DNA of 64,000 bases from Isochrysis galbana (Eukaryota; Haptophyta; Isochrysidales; Isochrysidaceae). The stretch covers positions 4,532,148 through 4,596,147 of the forward strand of contig CM030931.1 of NCBI GenBank assembly GCA_018136815.1, read 5' to 3'. Position numbers and translations under genes: made by a program. This document shows positions 8,037-18,870 of the stretch, piece after piece. Positions within the stretch are counted from its first letter, which is position 1, and each line of letters begins with the position of its first letter. The notes beneath the pieces are model-generated. The model saw only the letters and a list, made by a program, of their open reading frames with translations, was not told the origin of the DNA and ran no database searches.

Positions 8037-11000
8037 ATGGAGCGCGCGCCGCCGCCCGCTCTCGCTGCCGCTGCCCTCGCCATGATGGACGAAGAGCTCA
8101 TGGACACGCCGCTGTCGCCGAAGCGACCGCGCCAGGACGACCCCCCCAGTCAGGTGGGCACAGGAGCCGGCGGGCCGCGCCCGCGCATCACCACGAACGA
8201 CACGTACAAGGCCGCCATGCTGACACCAGCCAGCAGGCAACACACCTCCAGCACAATCCACAGCCACACCTACCACAAAACACCAGATGGACGAACCCAT
8301 AGGGAAGGCCCCCGGGCCGGGACCCTACACAGCCGCGTTACCGCCCTCGTGCTCCGGCGCGAGGGGCCGGCCCGGCGCCATACAAGACAGGACCCCATTG
8401 GGGAAATGCCGCATCAAAACAGGCATTGGAAAGAGCAGCTTTGGACCCCCATCAGGGGAGACAGTGGCAACAGGGAGGACGACATCGGGGAGACACTCCC
8501 CAGAGACGCCCAGAGGCACGCGGACGACCGCGCCTCGGGCGCTGGAACGATCAGCAAGACACCGAACTCAGAGGCCCAACATAACCAGCACAATCACGAA
8601 TTTGGGTCAACACAACAGACACTCCACACAAAACCCGCGAGAGGGAGTGACAACGCGGTAGACGCACCGAGACAACTGGACTCTAGGCCGGACGCGCTAC
8701 CGGCGGAGTTTTACAAAAGCTTCATAGACCTAGTGAAACATGACTTCCTTAGAATGCTAAATCTAGCTCTAGAGCAGGGGCAACTTAACGTATCCATGAG
8801 AGAAGGCGACATAATACTTCTATATAAAAAAGGAGACACGAGAGATCCTAGGAACTATAGACCCATCACGCTCCTGCAAAGCGACTACAAAATATTGGCC
8901 AAGGTGCTTACGAATAGATTAAAGAAAGTAATCGGTAACATAATCTCGAAAGACCAATTAGGCTTCGTCCCGAAACGGTTGATCGGAGAAGCCACCCATC
9001 TGTTACAACTGACGAATGCGTACCTAGACGAAACGGGGGAGCCAGGACTCCTCCTGGCGCTCGACTGGGAAAAGGCCTTCGACAGGGTCAACTGGGAATT
9101 TTACCATTTGGTCCTCGACAAACTAAAATTCGGGGAAAATTTCAAGGGGTATGCGAAGGCTCTTACGAACTCCGAGGCTAAACCAATCCGCTACATAAAG
9201 GCGAACGGGGGAAGAAGCTTCCCCTTCAACATAGCGAGCGGCGTCCCCCAAGGATGCCCGCTTTCGCCGCTGGCCTTCCTCTTGACGGCAGAAGCCCTCA
9301 CCAGAGCGATAAACGAAGACGAAGACATAGAAGGCATCGTAGTTAACGGTGCCGAACTTAAGATAAGTCAATTTGCGGACGATACGCAACTCTTAGCGGC
9401 AGACTACAGCAGCCTGGCGCGATCTCTCAGCTGGGTAGAAAGATACGCGGCGGCCTCGTGCGGCAAACCCAACGATCAAAAGTTCGAAGGACTGAGGATG
9501 GGCTCCCTGAAGAGGAAGCGCCCACCCGCGAGATTCCAAAGATATAAGTGGCTGAAACGAAGCGAATACGCGACCATACTGGGAGTCCCGTTAGGGGGGC
9601 CCCAGGCCATCAAGGAATTCTGGCGCAAACTAGCCGACAAGATAGAGAAGAAAGCCACTATATACGCACCGCTAACCAACAACCTATCTATACACGGGAA
9701 AACGAAGGTAGCGAATTTCCTTATATATTCTATCCCTAGATACTGGTTGCAGACACTTGCAGCCCCGAAATCATTCCATACGGCGATCAAAAGATCCGTG
9801 GACAGAATTATGTGGACTAACGCGCGCACCGGACGGAGACTACAATGGATAAAGTATCCCGAGATTCCCACTAAAAACTCTTCGGAAAAAGGGCCTCACC
9901 TCGGGCTGGGACTGCTAGACTGGGGTAACCACGTCAAAGCACTACAAGCAAAATGGATCCTAAACTATCTAGACGCGCGCCAAGCACAGTGGAAGCAAGT
10001 GCTCGACGCGTGGTTTTGCCGGACAAACTTAGGAAGGGCAGCGGTCCTCTCGACAATCCCCACGAGCAAACTCACCGATGGAACAACGGGCACAAGTAAA
10101 CTACCCGCGTTCTGGAAGCTGGCGCTAAACAACATCCGTGAACTAAAACTCACATCGTTAAAAGTAAGTAGAGAAGGAGCACTCTCACAACCCATGTGGG
10201 GTAGCCCAACGCACCCGGGACCGAGTATAAAACCCAAGTGGGCAAAGCTATGGAATAAGCTCGAATGCAACACCATACACAACGTATTCAAAGACCACGC
10301 GGCGACCGCGCCCTATAGCAGCGAAGAATGCACGCAATACCTCAGGAACAACGACACGTATATACAATTTCAGGGGGAATATATCCCAAGAGACAAATTC
10401 TTAGAAACATGGGACATAATAGTCAAACACGCCACGACGTTGATGGCGGCGGCAGACAACGCGGCCGAAATAGGGGGCGCACCAGCGAGAAGCGAGGAGA
10501 CCGGCAACCAAAGCGTTCCGGAGGAACCGACACCCGAACTGCGAATAACAATAGACGGGGAATACTACGTGAGCATCAAAGGAAGGTGGTATGAGGCGGA
10601 GCTCTCATACTTAGGCACACCCATAGTCGGGAAAAGATTGCCCACCGCACCCACGAACCTAGACCCATCCCCACCGGCGCATTGGGGGGAAGGGTACAAA
10701 ACCAATAAGAGGCTAGAGTACCCGCTAGCAGACGAATACACACTAGACGGCAAGACGCCGCTGGACGGCACCGGTGTAGAACATATCACCGAGGCCCTCC
10801 AGCGAGCGAAATGCAAACGCAAACACCACACGGGACTGATCAAGTGGGAGGAAAAACTGCAAACCTCAGGCGACACATGGGCGCACCTCGCGAAGCTATA
10901 CACCTCGCCAATGATAACGACGCGAGACATGTACTTGCACTTCAAACATATCACACACAGGCGAGTAGGCACATATAACCGTTTTCCGGGCAGAAACAAA

Positions 11001-11537
11001 ACATGCCGCATATGTGGGGAGGCGGAGGAATCCTCGATCCACCTAGGTGAGTGCCCCAGGATAATTAACATCCTAGGCGAACTAAACAAAGTCGCACGCT
11101 TCTCACCTGAGGTTGAAAGGAGTAGAGAGGAAATCATTATAGATAACCTATTCGTTTTCCCGAAAGGAGACGCCCCGAAAGCGGTATGTATACTATACTT
11201 ATTAGCGTGGAGATACATAATCACGGACTTCTACAGGATACACTACGATGGTGTAAAATTTTCGGAGGAATCAATACTGATAAGGACCATAGAGAGATAT
11301 GCCTTGCTGAGCAAAGCACTCCTATTCGCGCAAGAAACCGATTCGGCGAGAACAGCCCAGGCGGGCATGGGCAGGCAACCCAAGAAAAGGGTAGACATGA
11401 ACGACTTGAGACCCATCTTTAATAGAAACGACAAAGGCGGACTTAGGCCCAATGCAGAGATAGTGGCACTAACCACCAAGCTAGGGATCGTCCACGCTGT
11501 CGAGGAGATCAAGGAGCAAGACAACCTTAGCAATTGA
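8037..11537 (+). CDS. LINE ORF: reverse transcriptase with ORF1-like N terminus
   Basis: A 1166-residue open frame. Residues 1-50 resemble the start of ORF1 in other copies (MERA..., then a basic KRPR motif that could be a nuclear signal). About residues 50-220 are low complexity. The L1-type reverse transcriptase follows: PDALPAEFYKSF, NYRPITLLQSDYKILAKVLT, LALDWEKAFDRVNW, GVPQGCPLSPLAF and the catalytic FADD at about residues 446-449. After the thumb come KALQAKWILNYLDARQAQWK and a C-terminal zinc-knuckle-like CRICGEAEESSIHLGECP near residue 990. No apurinic-type endonuclease is present. The ORF1-like start runs straight into the RT, as if an internal deletion or splice fused the two frames. 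Needed for copying LINE RNA into DNA; whether this version works alone is unknown. Confidence 0.88.
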   Translation: MERAPPPALAAAALAMMDEELMDTPLSPKRPRQDDPPSQVGTGAGGPRPRITTNDTYKAAMLTPASRQHTSSTIHSHTYHKTPDGRTHREGPRAGTLHSRVTALVLRREGPARRHTRQDPIGEMPHQNRHWKEQLWTPIRGDSGNREDDIGETLPRDAQRHADDRASGAGTISKTPNSEAQHNQHNHEFGSTQQTLHTKPARGSDNAVDAPRQLDSRPDALPAEFYKSFIDLVKHDFLRMLNLALEQGQLNVSMREGDIILLYKKGDTRDPRNYRPITLLQSDYKILAKVLTNRLKKVIGNIISKDQLGFVPKRLIGEATHLLQLTNAYLDETGEPGLLLALDWEKAFDRVNWEFYHLVLDKLKFGENFKGYAKALTNSEAKPIRYIKANGGRSFPFNIASGVPQGCPLSPLAFLLTAEALTRAINEDEDIEGIVVNGAELKISQFADDTQLLAADYSSLARSLSWVERYAAASCGKPNDQKFEGLRMGSLKRKRPPARFQRYKWLKRSEYATILGVPLGGPQAIKEFWRKLADKIEKKATIYAPLTNNLSIHGKTKVANFLIYSIPRYWLQTLAAPKSFHTAIKRSVDRIMWTNARTGRRLQWIKYPEIPTKNSSEKGPHLGLGLLDWGNHVKALQAKWILNYLDARQAQWKQVLDAWFCRTNLGRAAVLSTIPTSKLTDGTTGTSKLPAFWKLALNNIRELKLTSLKVSREGALSQPMWGSPTHPGPSIKPKWAKLWNKLECNTIHNVFKDHAATAPYSSEECTQYLRNNDTYIQFQGEYIPRDKFLETWDIIVKHATTLMAAADNAAEIGGAPARSEETGNQSVPEEPTPELRITIDGEYYVSIKGRWYEAELSYLGTPIVGKRLPTAPTNLDPSPPAHWGEGYKTNKRLEYPLADEYTLDGKTPLDGTGVEHITEALQRAKCKRKHHTGLIKWEEKLQTSGDTWAHLAKLYTSPMITTRDMYLHFKHITHRRVGTYNRFPGRNKTCRICGEAEESSIHLGECPRIINILGELNKVARFSPEVERSREEIIIDNLFVFPKGDAPKAVCILYLLAWRYIITDFYRIHYDGVKFSEESILIRTIERYALLSKALLFAQETDSARTAQAGMGRQPKKRVDMNDLRPIFNRNDKGGLRPNAEIVALTTKLGIVHAVEEIKEQDNLSN

Positions 11538-11869
11538 AGCTTTGGCACGCCACTCAAAATTGATGCCGGGGACATTAGGAACCAGACCTAACTAACACAA
11601 ACAAGAAGAAGACGGACAGACACACACAACACTATCGACAAACTCGAAAGGCCTGCCCGAGCCCCACACTCCGAACCAGGCCCCAGGTAGTGTACCGAGG
11701 CCGGACCCCGGAAACCGAAGAAAAAGGAAAGAAGGGGGGCAGGGAAAGAGGTGGAGGGAGGGAAGTTAAGGGCGATGTAGATAGCGAAGGCACAGGTGTG
11801 ACCCATAGCTAGTAGGCGAGTAGCCCCGAATCTTCAGAAAGATTTTTTTTTTGAGGGGGCCTCATATCA

Positions 11870-12304
11870 GCCCTCAGCCCTAGAGGGCCCCTATGGCCCT
11901 CCGACGGCCCCTAGAGGCTCCCTTTATAGACATATGTACTATAAATGGCTTCATCGTCCACTTGGTGGATTAGGCATATACGAGGGCTTTAAGGTATTTT
12001 AGTCCACACAGATAGAAGAGCGGGGACCTAGCCGCTAGCCGTGCGAAATTCTCAAAGAAGGTATGAGTATTTGTACACTTTACACATAAAAAGTGCTCCC
12101 TCCCTCCCTCTCTCGGTCTCTCCCTCCCTCTCCCTCCCTCTCCCTCTCTTCACTGCTCCCTCTCTTCCCCTCTTGCCCCCTCCTCCTCCCTCCTCTCCCA
12201 CCCTTGCCCTTTCTCATCTTCGTCCCCCTGCCTTCTACTCCGCCCTCTTCCTCGCCTTCTCTGCTCCGCATCCACCTTTCGCCGCAGCGCTGCTGGCGGA
12301 TGCA
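11870..12304. promoter_or_regulatory. Spacer and CT-rich leader of the TOG gene
   Basis: After the LINE target duplication there is about 200 bp without features, then a strong CT-rich tract (about 12093-12250) leading to the start codon at 12305. The tract probably lies in the promoter or 5' UTR. Confidence 0.35.
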
Positions 12305-14758
12305 ATGGGCTCTCGCTTCCAGCGGCTGCGAGGGCTTCCCTCTTGCGCCTCAGAGGAAGAGGGAGAGGGGTTGAGTCCTGCACGCACGGCGACGTCGAGT
12401 GAGCTCACGCTGCTCGACGCCTTCCGTGCCGCCCTCGCGCACGAGAGCCTCCCCTCGCCTACCCAGATTCGCCGGCGCAGCTTAGGCGGCCGAGCGCATG
12501 GGCTGCTCTCTTCAGCGGCGAGCAGTCTGCATACACACGCACAGCAAACGGCCGATGAGGTGCCGCCGCAGCGCCTAAGAGATGCCGCGCACCATAGCCA
12601 GCTATCCGATGAGACGGTGCGCTCGATGCATGCGGAGATGCTCGGCGCGCTGCTACAGGCGCTCCCTCAGGCAAAAGCCGCAGACGCAGCAGCTGTTGCA
12701 CAGGAGGTAGCCGCTGCTTCACTGCATGGAACAGCGGCAAGGCCCCTCAGTGCGCGCGCTGCACGCGGAGGGCGCAGCGCCTCTCGGTGGACCACTCCTG
12801 TTCTGAGCACTGGCAGTGAGTCGGATGTCCAGGATGCGCCTGCTGCTGACGTTGGCGACGGTGATGGTGCTACATTGTCAGCAGGTGGACAAATTGAAGG
12901 GTTGCTTTCACGGCTGGGCAGTCTGAAAGCATCACGCGAGGTGTTACGTGAGCAGAGTCTTGAAGAAGAGGCTGAAGCTGAGGCAGCTAGGCTAAGGGAA
13001 ATGCTTCTGGGCATATCTTCAGTGGTAGGCTGTCCACAAGCAAGCCATATCCAGTCGGGACCGGTCGTACCATCTAAGACTGAGCTTCTGAATGGTGTTG
13101 GAGTGGCTAGTAGTGTTGTGGCATCGGTATCACAATCACCGTCTTGCAGTGCGCATGCTGAGCGGCCTAGAAATGTGCGGCCGGTTGCTGACACCTTGGA
13201 CACCTTAGAGCTTCTCGAGGAACATTTTCCGCCTCATATAGCGCAACTTTTCTCCTCCGAAAGCTGGGAGTTGCGCGTCATGGCCATCGATAGGCTCTCA
13301 CTTGTCCTAGAGGATATGCTGAGTGGCGAAGACGGCGTGCGGAAGCGTGGAGTTGCTATCGTGGGCGACGCCTCTTCGGTTTCACCGTTGTCGTCAGTAC
13401 CATCCTCGCCCGACTCTTCCGACGCGCCGCCGCGCTTCTGGGCCAAAGCGGCCCCTATTCACCCGGGAAGATCGCATTCGCGTCGCCTTCACATAGGGGC
13501 ACCTCTGGAAGAGGAGAGTGAGAGTGAAGGCGAGCAGGAGTTAGAAGTGGGAGAGATGTCCGAAATGGGAGCGCCAGAAACAAGGGTAACTGGTGAGCCA
13601 GTGCGGGCGGAAGCAGACAATAGCACAGGTGCAAAGGAACAAGGGCTAGCAGAGAGTGGGCCTCTGCTTGTCGAGCCGTCGCCGAGGGAGGTGGAAATGC
13701 TGCAAGCGGTATGCTGGATGCTGAGAGACGCATTGGCCGATGCTGAAGCGCGAGTGGCTGCCGCTGCACTAGAGGCTCTCTCACCCGCAAAACCTCTACT
13801 TGACTTGCTCGTGCCGAGGTGTGCACCTCGCGAGGTAAGATACTTCTCGGGCTCAAGACTCAGAACATATCCTCGCAACAACCCATTGCCAATCCAGCGA
13901 GAAATAGCGAGAGCAACCTTCTTCCACACAACCATCTGAGCCATCAAGTGAAATGCACATGGCTTCAGTTTACGGGGCCCCGTAGTTTTGCGGTCGCATT
14001 GAGCATCCGCGCCTTCGTTCTCAGGCCCGCGACGCGATGGAATTGCTCCTTTCTCCTCTAGAGAGTATCATGTGTGGGAACTCGATCAAAGCCGCCAATG
14101 GCGCTTCTGAAGCTTTGCTTGCCATTGCTGACAAGGTGAGGTGCCACGTCTACGGGAGTCGCCGCGCCACGCATGCTATTTTTATGCCCGCCCGTTGAGA
14201 ATTTCATCCCCGTGGATGTTGAACAGGTTGGCATTGAACCTCTCGTGCCTCATCTGACCCAACCACTGGGTTCGAGTGAACCGACCGCTTCTGTCGCTCG
14301 ACTGAGGCTGCTTCGCCTCACCCTCTCCAGTCGCCCTGCAGAGTCGCAAGAGGTAAGATCACCGCGCCTTTGCCCATCACCCAGATCTTTTGGGCTTGCT
14401 GCAGGGATAGAGCGCATGCTGTCTTGTGGCCATCACCCGCGCATTTCCGTGTCAACTATTCACGATCAATTCCCCTGCAGCATATTATTGCGTGCCATGA
14501 GCTTCCGATATCACCGCCAAATGGCAGGCTCTCCCCGTTGAGGTCGTGATGCCGTTATGCATAGACGCCATCCGGACAGCTTCCGATGATGTTCGGCGGG
14601 CCGCAGCCGAGATCCTCGTCCATGTGTATACTTCGGCCGACGACGTCGCGAGACGCACCATCGAGACACTTCTCGCTCAACCGCCGATGCTGCCAGCGGC
14701 TCTTGTTGAGGATGTTCACATAGCACTCGTAGACGCAAGGAGCTCACTCAAATTCTGA
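12305..14758 (+). CDS. TOG/HEAT-type protein, CEP104-like
   Basis: Four exons join in phase 0: 12305-13834, 14025-14135, 14227-14352 and 14528-14758, each with GT donors (GTAAGA, GTGAGG, GTAAGA) and AG acceptors, giving 665 residues. The first about 300 are low complexity with a short coiled stretch (LEEEAEAEAARLREMLLG). From LELLEEHFPPHIAQLFSS and WELRVMAIDRL onward, helical pairs follow: CWMLRDALADAEARVAAAAL, then KAANGASEALLAIADK, then RTASDDVRRAAAEILVHVY. This is the pattern of a TOG domain built of HEAT repeats, which binds tubulin. The opening block most resembles CEP104, a cilium-tip microtubule protein. CEP104's N-terminal jelly roll and zinc fingers are not seen, so it could be another TOG protein. 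The ATG chosen is the first one after the CT-rich leader in frame. Confidence 0.72.
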
Positions 14759-15073
14759 AGGTTGTGCATAACACATGAGGCCCTGCGAGCACCATGGCTC
14801 CGACATAGGGAGACTGATTCGGATGCCTCGCAACGGCTGTGCCAGCAATATGCGCAATGTGCAGTGTGCGCATTCGCTTAGCAGCGCCTTAAGCCCAGCC
14901 TAAGCCTAAACATTGCACGCAGTTGTCCTACATCATTCGATGGCAAAAATTCAAAAACGCGATATGCATCTGTGGCTCTTGCTCTTACTCTTACTTACGA
15001 ATATGCTAAATACCTATATAAAAACTAAAAACTTTGAAGTTGAAGATGCCATCGCCTATCGCTATCGTACTCG
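14759..15073. other. Intergenic, no gene seen
   Basis: AT-richer spacer ending at the left target duplication of the next LINE (15074-15090). Confidence 0.4.
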
Positions 15074-15413
15074 TACTGCTATTACTATTAAAAAAACTTC
15101 TTAATATTCACGCCGCGCGCGCGACTATGCACTCTAACACATGCAGCCTCTCCCGCCGCTCTCATCCCCGCTCCACCTGCCTTGCGGCCCGTCCCTCGTG
15201 CGCTACCTAGGGGCTGGGTGAATGGGGTTTCCTGCAGCAGATGGTGTGCACCGATCCCCGATAGGTTTTTCCTCCCCTTCCTCCTGTACCATCGGGCTAC
15301 CGGTTTCTATGTTGTTTTCTTTTTATAGACCTATGAGATGGGCGGAGTGTTTCCGTGCTTACGGGGGTCGAGGCAGGGCGGGTGAGTGAAGCGTCGTGCC
15401 GGCCTATGCGCGG

Positions 15414-17123
15414 TTACGCTAGCTTTTCCGTTAGTTGGAGTGCATTGGCTATTGCGGCCAGGTTACCGCCTAACATCAGTGTGCCTTTATCGTTGAATGT
15501 AAAGACGGGCGCGCAAAGCTCGCGCAGGGACTTGAGCTTCGGTTTTCTCCCTTGTGAGGCTATGCTAGTGCGTGCGGTCGAGGGCTTGTCCGGGGGGGTG
15601 AGTTCTCTGGCGAGGGCCGTGAATCTGCTAAGGGTTTTCTCGATGACCGGCACGTGATGGAAAGTGTAGTTGTCAAATTCTACTTTGTAAAAGTCACCTA
15701 TTATGTACCTCCACGCTATGATGTAGAGGGCTTTGAGGCTGTCGGGTGTCGTTGTGTTCGGGTATACGAAGAGTCTGTCTTTGAGCTTTTGTGCTGTCGA
15801 TCTGTCTACTCTAGGCGTGTACCCCGTCACCGCTTCTACGGCCTGGAAGATTTGTTGAGTGGAGGGGCATCTGGCGAGGTGTGTCGAGTTTTCGCGATGT
15901 TTTTTACATAATCTGCATTTCGCCGTGGTCGCCGTGGCGAATCGGTTTCGTGTGCCTAGCCTCCTATGAGTGATGTGTTTAAAGTGGGGGTGTTTGTCGG
16001 TGTGCTTGAGCATCGGGTGTGTGTATAGTTTTGCCACGTGGATCCACTCATCCCGGGTCAAGTCTAGTTTACGGGTCCACTTTTCTCGGGCCGGTTGCGG
16101 TTTGTCGCTGGGGCCACCCACTAGGTATTCGCTCGTGATGTCGGATACGGTGATTTGGTCAAGTTGTATCTTGCCGTTAAGCGCGTACTCGTCTGCTAAG
16201 GGGTACTCTAGGTGCTTCGGGCCTTTGAGCCCGCTCTCCCATCTGGCCGGCGTGTGGAATAGTGTCTCTTCTCCCGGCATAGCTACGTCAGTGGTGCCAG
16301 TGGTCTCTCCCAGGTAGTTGGTGTTAGTATATATCCATATGTTGTTCATTTTAGTGATGTATTTATCCTCTTCAGACACTTTGGTTTCTCTTGTCTCGTT
16401 TTCCGGACGAGTCTCGTCTCTAGTTCTCTCCGGTTGCGCCTTTGCGGCTGGCTGTTGTGGTGTCGGGCTAGCCTGCGCTTCATCTAGGAGCCTCAAGGCG
16501 TGTCGAACTATATGTTCCCACGAGTTTAAGAATTCTTGTTTGTTCACTCGCGCTCCCGCGTGAGAGAAGGTTTCGGGGAGATGGTTCATGTATTGTTCGC
16601 AGTCCTCCCGGGTGTACGGCTCGGTGAAGTTGGGGTCCTTGAAGACGTTGTGCACGACGTGCGCGTTCAGTGATTCCCATAGGCTGACCCAAGCGGGGCG
16701 GGTGATCGGTGGAGGATCATGACGGTTGTGCCATAACGGCTGTGAGAGCGCCCCTTCTCTGGAGAGAAGAGATCGGTCTATCTTCAGCGCCCTGAAGTTA
16801 GTTAGGGCGTCTTTCCAGAATGCCGGCAGCGCTGGGTTCCCTCGGATGCTCCGCGTGAGCATCTTAGGGGGGGTCGTAGAGAGGACGGCCCCACGGCCTA
16901 GCCCGGTCCGGCAGAACCATGCATCGAGAGCGTGTTTCCATAGGGCTCTCCTCGCGTTAAGATAGTTTAGTATCCATTTGGCTTGGAGGGCCTTTACGTG
17001 CGCCGTCCAGTGTAGGAGGCCGGTCCCCAATGTGCGTGTCGCATTTTCCGGTCCGTGTAAGGGGTAGCATGGGTATTTCACCCATTTGGTTGTCTTGCCG
17101 GTGTAGGGGCTTTCCCATAGGAT
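15414..17123 (-). CDS. LINE ORF2, C-terminal part only
   Basis: The frame is readable from about 17123 (ADKILWESPYTGKTTKWVKY) and has its first Met at 17081. It aligns by eye with the LINE at 8037-11537 from DRIMWTNARTGRRLQWIKYP to the stop. Shared landmarks are HVKALQAKWILNYL, ALDAWFCRT, EGALSQPLW, HFKHITHRRLGTRNRF and the zinc-knuckle-like CRLCKKHRENSTHLARCP. The RT catalytic core is absent because of the internal deletion. The frame is otherwise open, so the deletion may be recent or the element may be copied in trans. Confidence 0.82.
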   Translation of the reverse strand: MLWESPYTGKTTKWVKYPCYPLHGPENATRTLGTGLLHWTAHVKALQAKWILNYLNARRALWKHALDAWFCRTGLGRGAVLSTTPPKMLTRSIRGNPALPAFWKDALTNFRALKIDRSLLSREGALSQPLWHNRHDPPPITRPAWVSLWESLNAHVVHNVFKDPNFTEPYTREDCEQYMNHLPETFSHAGARVNKQEFLNSWEHIVRHALRLLDEAQASPTPQQPAAKAQPERTRDETRPENETRETKVSEEDKYITKMNNIWIYTNTNYLGETTGTTDVAMPGEETLFHTPARWESGLKGPKHLEYPLADEYALNGKIQLDQITVSDITSEYLVGGPSDKPQPAREKWTRKLDLTRDEWIHVAKLYTHPMLKHTDKHPHFKHITHRRLGTRNRFATATTAKCRLCKKHRENSTHLARCPSTQQIFQAVEAVTGYTPRVDRSTAQKLKDRLFVYPNTTTPDSLKALYIIAWRYIIGDFYKVEFDNYTFHHVPVIEKTLSRFTALARELTPPDKPSTARTSIASQGRKPKLKSLRELCAPVFTFNDKGTLMLGGNLAAIANALQLTEKLA

Positions 17124-17124
17124 T

Positions 17125-18870
17125 TTATCGGCCGCCCGCTACACGGACCGGTCCTTCACCTGGGTATCCGAGGGTGGAGTCAAAGGTGAGTCTGGGGTAA
17201 GGCGGGTGGGCCGCATCTCGGTCCAGTGCGTTCAGTCTTGCGAGTAGGGCCGCCGCGCACTCCGGATGGAGGAAGAGGCACGTCGGGCCGTTCAGGCAGC
17301 ATCCCGCGATTTTCTTGTGGGGATGGAGGTGGCAGCGGATCGTGCACTTGTTGTCGATCCATGCGCCCGGGATCTCGTGTGAGAGGTTGCAGCGCACCCC
17401 GCGTTTGTTGCGCAGGCAGAGTCCTTGCGTGAAGCGAGCGCAAGGCTTGGGGGGTGCTTTGCCGAGTGCTTCGTGGGCCGACTTGGGGCGGGGAGCGATC
17501 TTGCGCGATTCATTACGTTCCCTACGCTTGGCGGCTTCCGCATCGCATTCGCAGATGCGATGTATCGGTGAGAGGCCGAGGGCTACCTCCGGGCGCCAAC
17601 CTTTGCACCCTTTGGTGCTTCCGTGGATCATGAGCTTGTGAGGAGATTGGATGTTCGGGGGCATGGCGATCGGTTTGCATGCCCGGACGGCGTAGTTTAC
17701 CGGCACTGTTTTGTTGTCGATGGTGAGGACGATTTTGCGTGGGAAGTTGCCTGACAAAAAGGTTCCTTGCGCCGCGGAGACGTAGAGGTGCCAGCGGGAT
17801 GAGTGGGCTACTTTCGACACAAAAGTGCCCGACTCACCTTCGAGTTTCATGCGCTCGCGGTTCCCCTTTAGGAAGGTGAGACCTTGCGACTCGACCGCCT
17901 TGACAAGCGCGCTTAGCGTGATCTTCGAGGCTTGAGCGAGGCCGTCCGCCTCGACCACTATGTGGGCTGCAACGTCTTGAAGTGCTTCGTAGAGGGCCTT
18001 GCGTGAGGTGGTGCCTTTCTTGTTGATTTTCTCGTCGATGGATTCCACGCGGATGCGCACGGGGATGTCTTGGCCCAGGACGCGGATGTTGGTGTGCTCT
18101 CCGTACTTGGCTTGAAATTGTTGTGCGCAGTCTTCATTGACTGCTATGTGCCACGGGCCTCGCGCTGAGCGGGCCCAGAAGTCTGGCTCGGGGTCCACGC
18201 CCTCAAGTTCGAGAAGTAGTTCAACGATGGCGGCGTACGCCGTCGTGTCTTGGAGGATGATGTCCCCGGCTTGGTGGAAGGAGAGCTCGAAGGAAGCGTC
18301 GGAGTCTGTGATGTCGTTTTCTATGTCGGAATCTTGGTCCTGTGAGGCGTGGGCGGAGGTGACCTTGGTCAGCGTTGGGTGCGTGGAGTCAGTGGGTGAG
18401 AGGGTCTTGTCATTGTTATCCCCACGGGGGGCGTGCGCGCGTGCTTCGTGTGTGTGGTGAGGTGTGCATGAGGGTCCTACTCTGACACGTATGTTGCTTG
18501 CTGCATTGAGGTGTGTGTTGTGCCCATAGGGGCCACCCGGCCACGGGCCGCGCTGCCGGAGCAGCGCGGCCCTTGCCAGGGCGAGAGGGGCCTCTGCCAT
18601 AAGGCATGCCCAATGGAGGGGTGGCTGCATGAGCCTGGCACTGGTGGGGTGCTGCCAGCAGCCTGCTGCCCCCCATGGGGGAGGCCAGCATGGCTGCCAT
18701 GTGTGGTGTGGCCGGGGCCACGGGCCGTGTGGCACGACCGGAGTCGCACGCACCTGCTCGGCCTCGGTGGGCGGACGCGGCCGCTTCGTCAGCGGCTGCT
18801 CCATGGGCACTGGGGGGGCGCCCTCGGTGGGGGGCCCGAAGGAGAGGGGAGTCGCGTCGGCGCGCTCCAT
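17125..18870 (-). CDS. LINE ORF1 protein with CCCH-type zinc fingers
   Basis: 581 residues from the ATG just inside the 5' hairpin (MERADATPL). An upstream in-frame ATG at 18927 lies in flanking host DNA and is not the element's start. The N-terminal 130 residues are Pro-rich with a basic KRPRPP motif. An acidic segment follows (SDIENDITDSDASFELSFHQ), then a folded-looking middle (about residues 190-430), then Cys/His clusters CARFTQGLCLRNKRGVRCNLSH and CTIRCHLHPHKKIAGCC...CLFLHPEC, which look like CCCH zinc fingers for RNA. The role would be binding LINE RNA in the ribonucleoprotein. The end coincides with the deletion junction, so the last residues may not be native. Confidence 0.8.
   Translation of the reverse strand: MERADATPLSFGPPTEGAPPVPMEQPLTKRPRPPTEAEQVRATPVVPHGPWPRPHHTWQPCWPPPWGAAGCWQHPTSARLMQPPLHWACLMAEAPLALARAALLRQRGPWPGGPYGHNTHLNAASNIRVRVGPSCTPHHTHEARAHAPRGDNNDKTLSPTDSTHPTLTKVTSAHASQDQDSDIENDITDSDASFELSFHQAGDIILQDTTAYAAIVELLLELEGVDPEPDFWARSARGPWHIAVNEDCAQQFQAKYGEHTNIRVLGQDIPVRIRVESIDEKINKKGTTSRKALYEALQDVAAHIVVEADGLAQASKITLSALVKAVESQGLTFLKGNRERMKLEGESGTFVSKVAHSSRWHLYVSAAQGTFLSGNFPRKIVLTIDNKTVPVNYAVRACKPIAMPPNIQSPHKLMIHGSTKGCKGWRPEVALGLSPIHRICECDAEAAKRRERNESRKIAPRPKSAHEALGKAPPKPCARFTQGLCLRNKRGVRCNLSHEIPGAWIDNKCTIRCHLHPHKKIAGCCLNGPTCLFLHPECAAALLARLNALDRDAAHPPYPRLTFDSTLGYPGEGPVRVAGGR

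Larger units (their letters stand above)
8014..11850 (+). mobile_element. Near full-length L1-like LINE copy with 19-bp target duplication
   Basis: TTGAGGGGGCCTCATATCA occurs at 7995-8013 and again at 11851-11869, bracketing the element. The 5' end is the hairpin CTATCGTTAAAACGATAG (8015-8032), directly followed by the first ATG at 8037. The 3' end is CGAATCTTCAGAAAGAT followed by T's; AATCTT and AAGATT can pair, giving a terminal hairpin plus T-run. It holds one long open frame (next entry) and a 310-bp 3' UTR. The perfect duplication and intact frame suggest a young insertion. Compared with a standard L1-type element it lacks the endonuclease region and most of ORF1. Confidence 0.9.
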
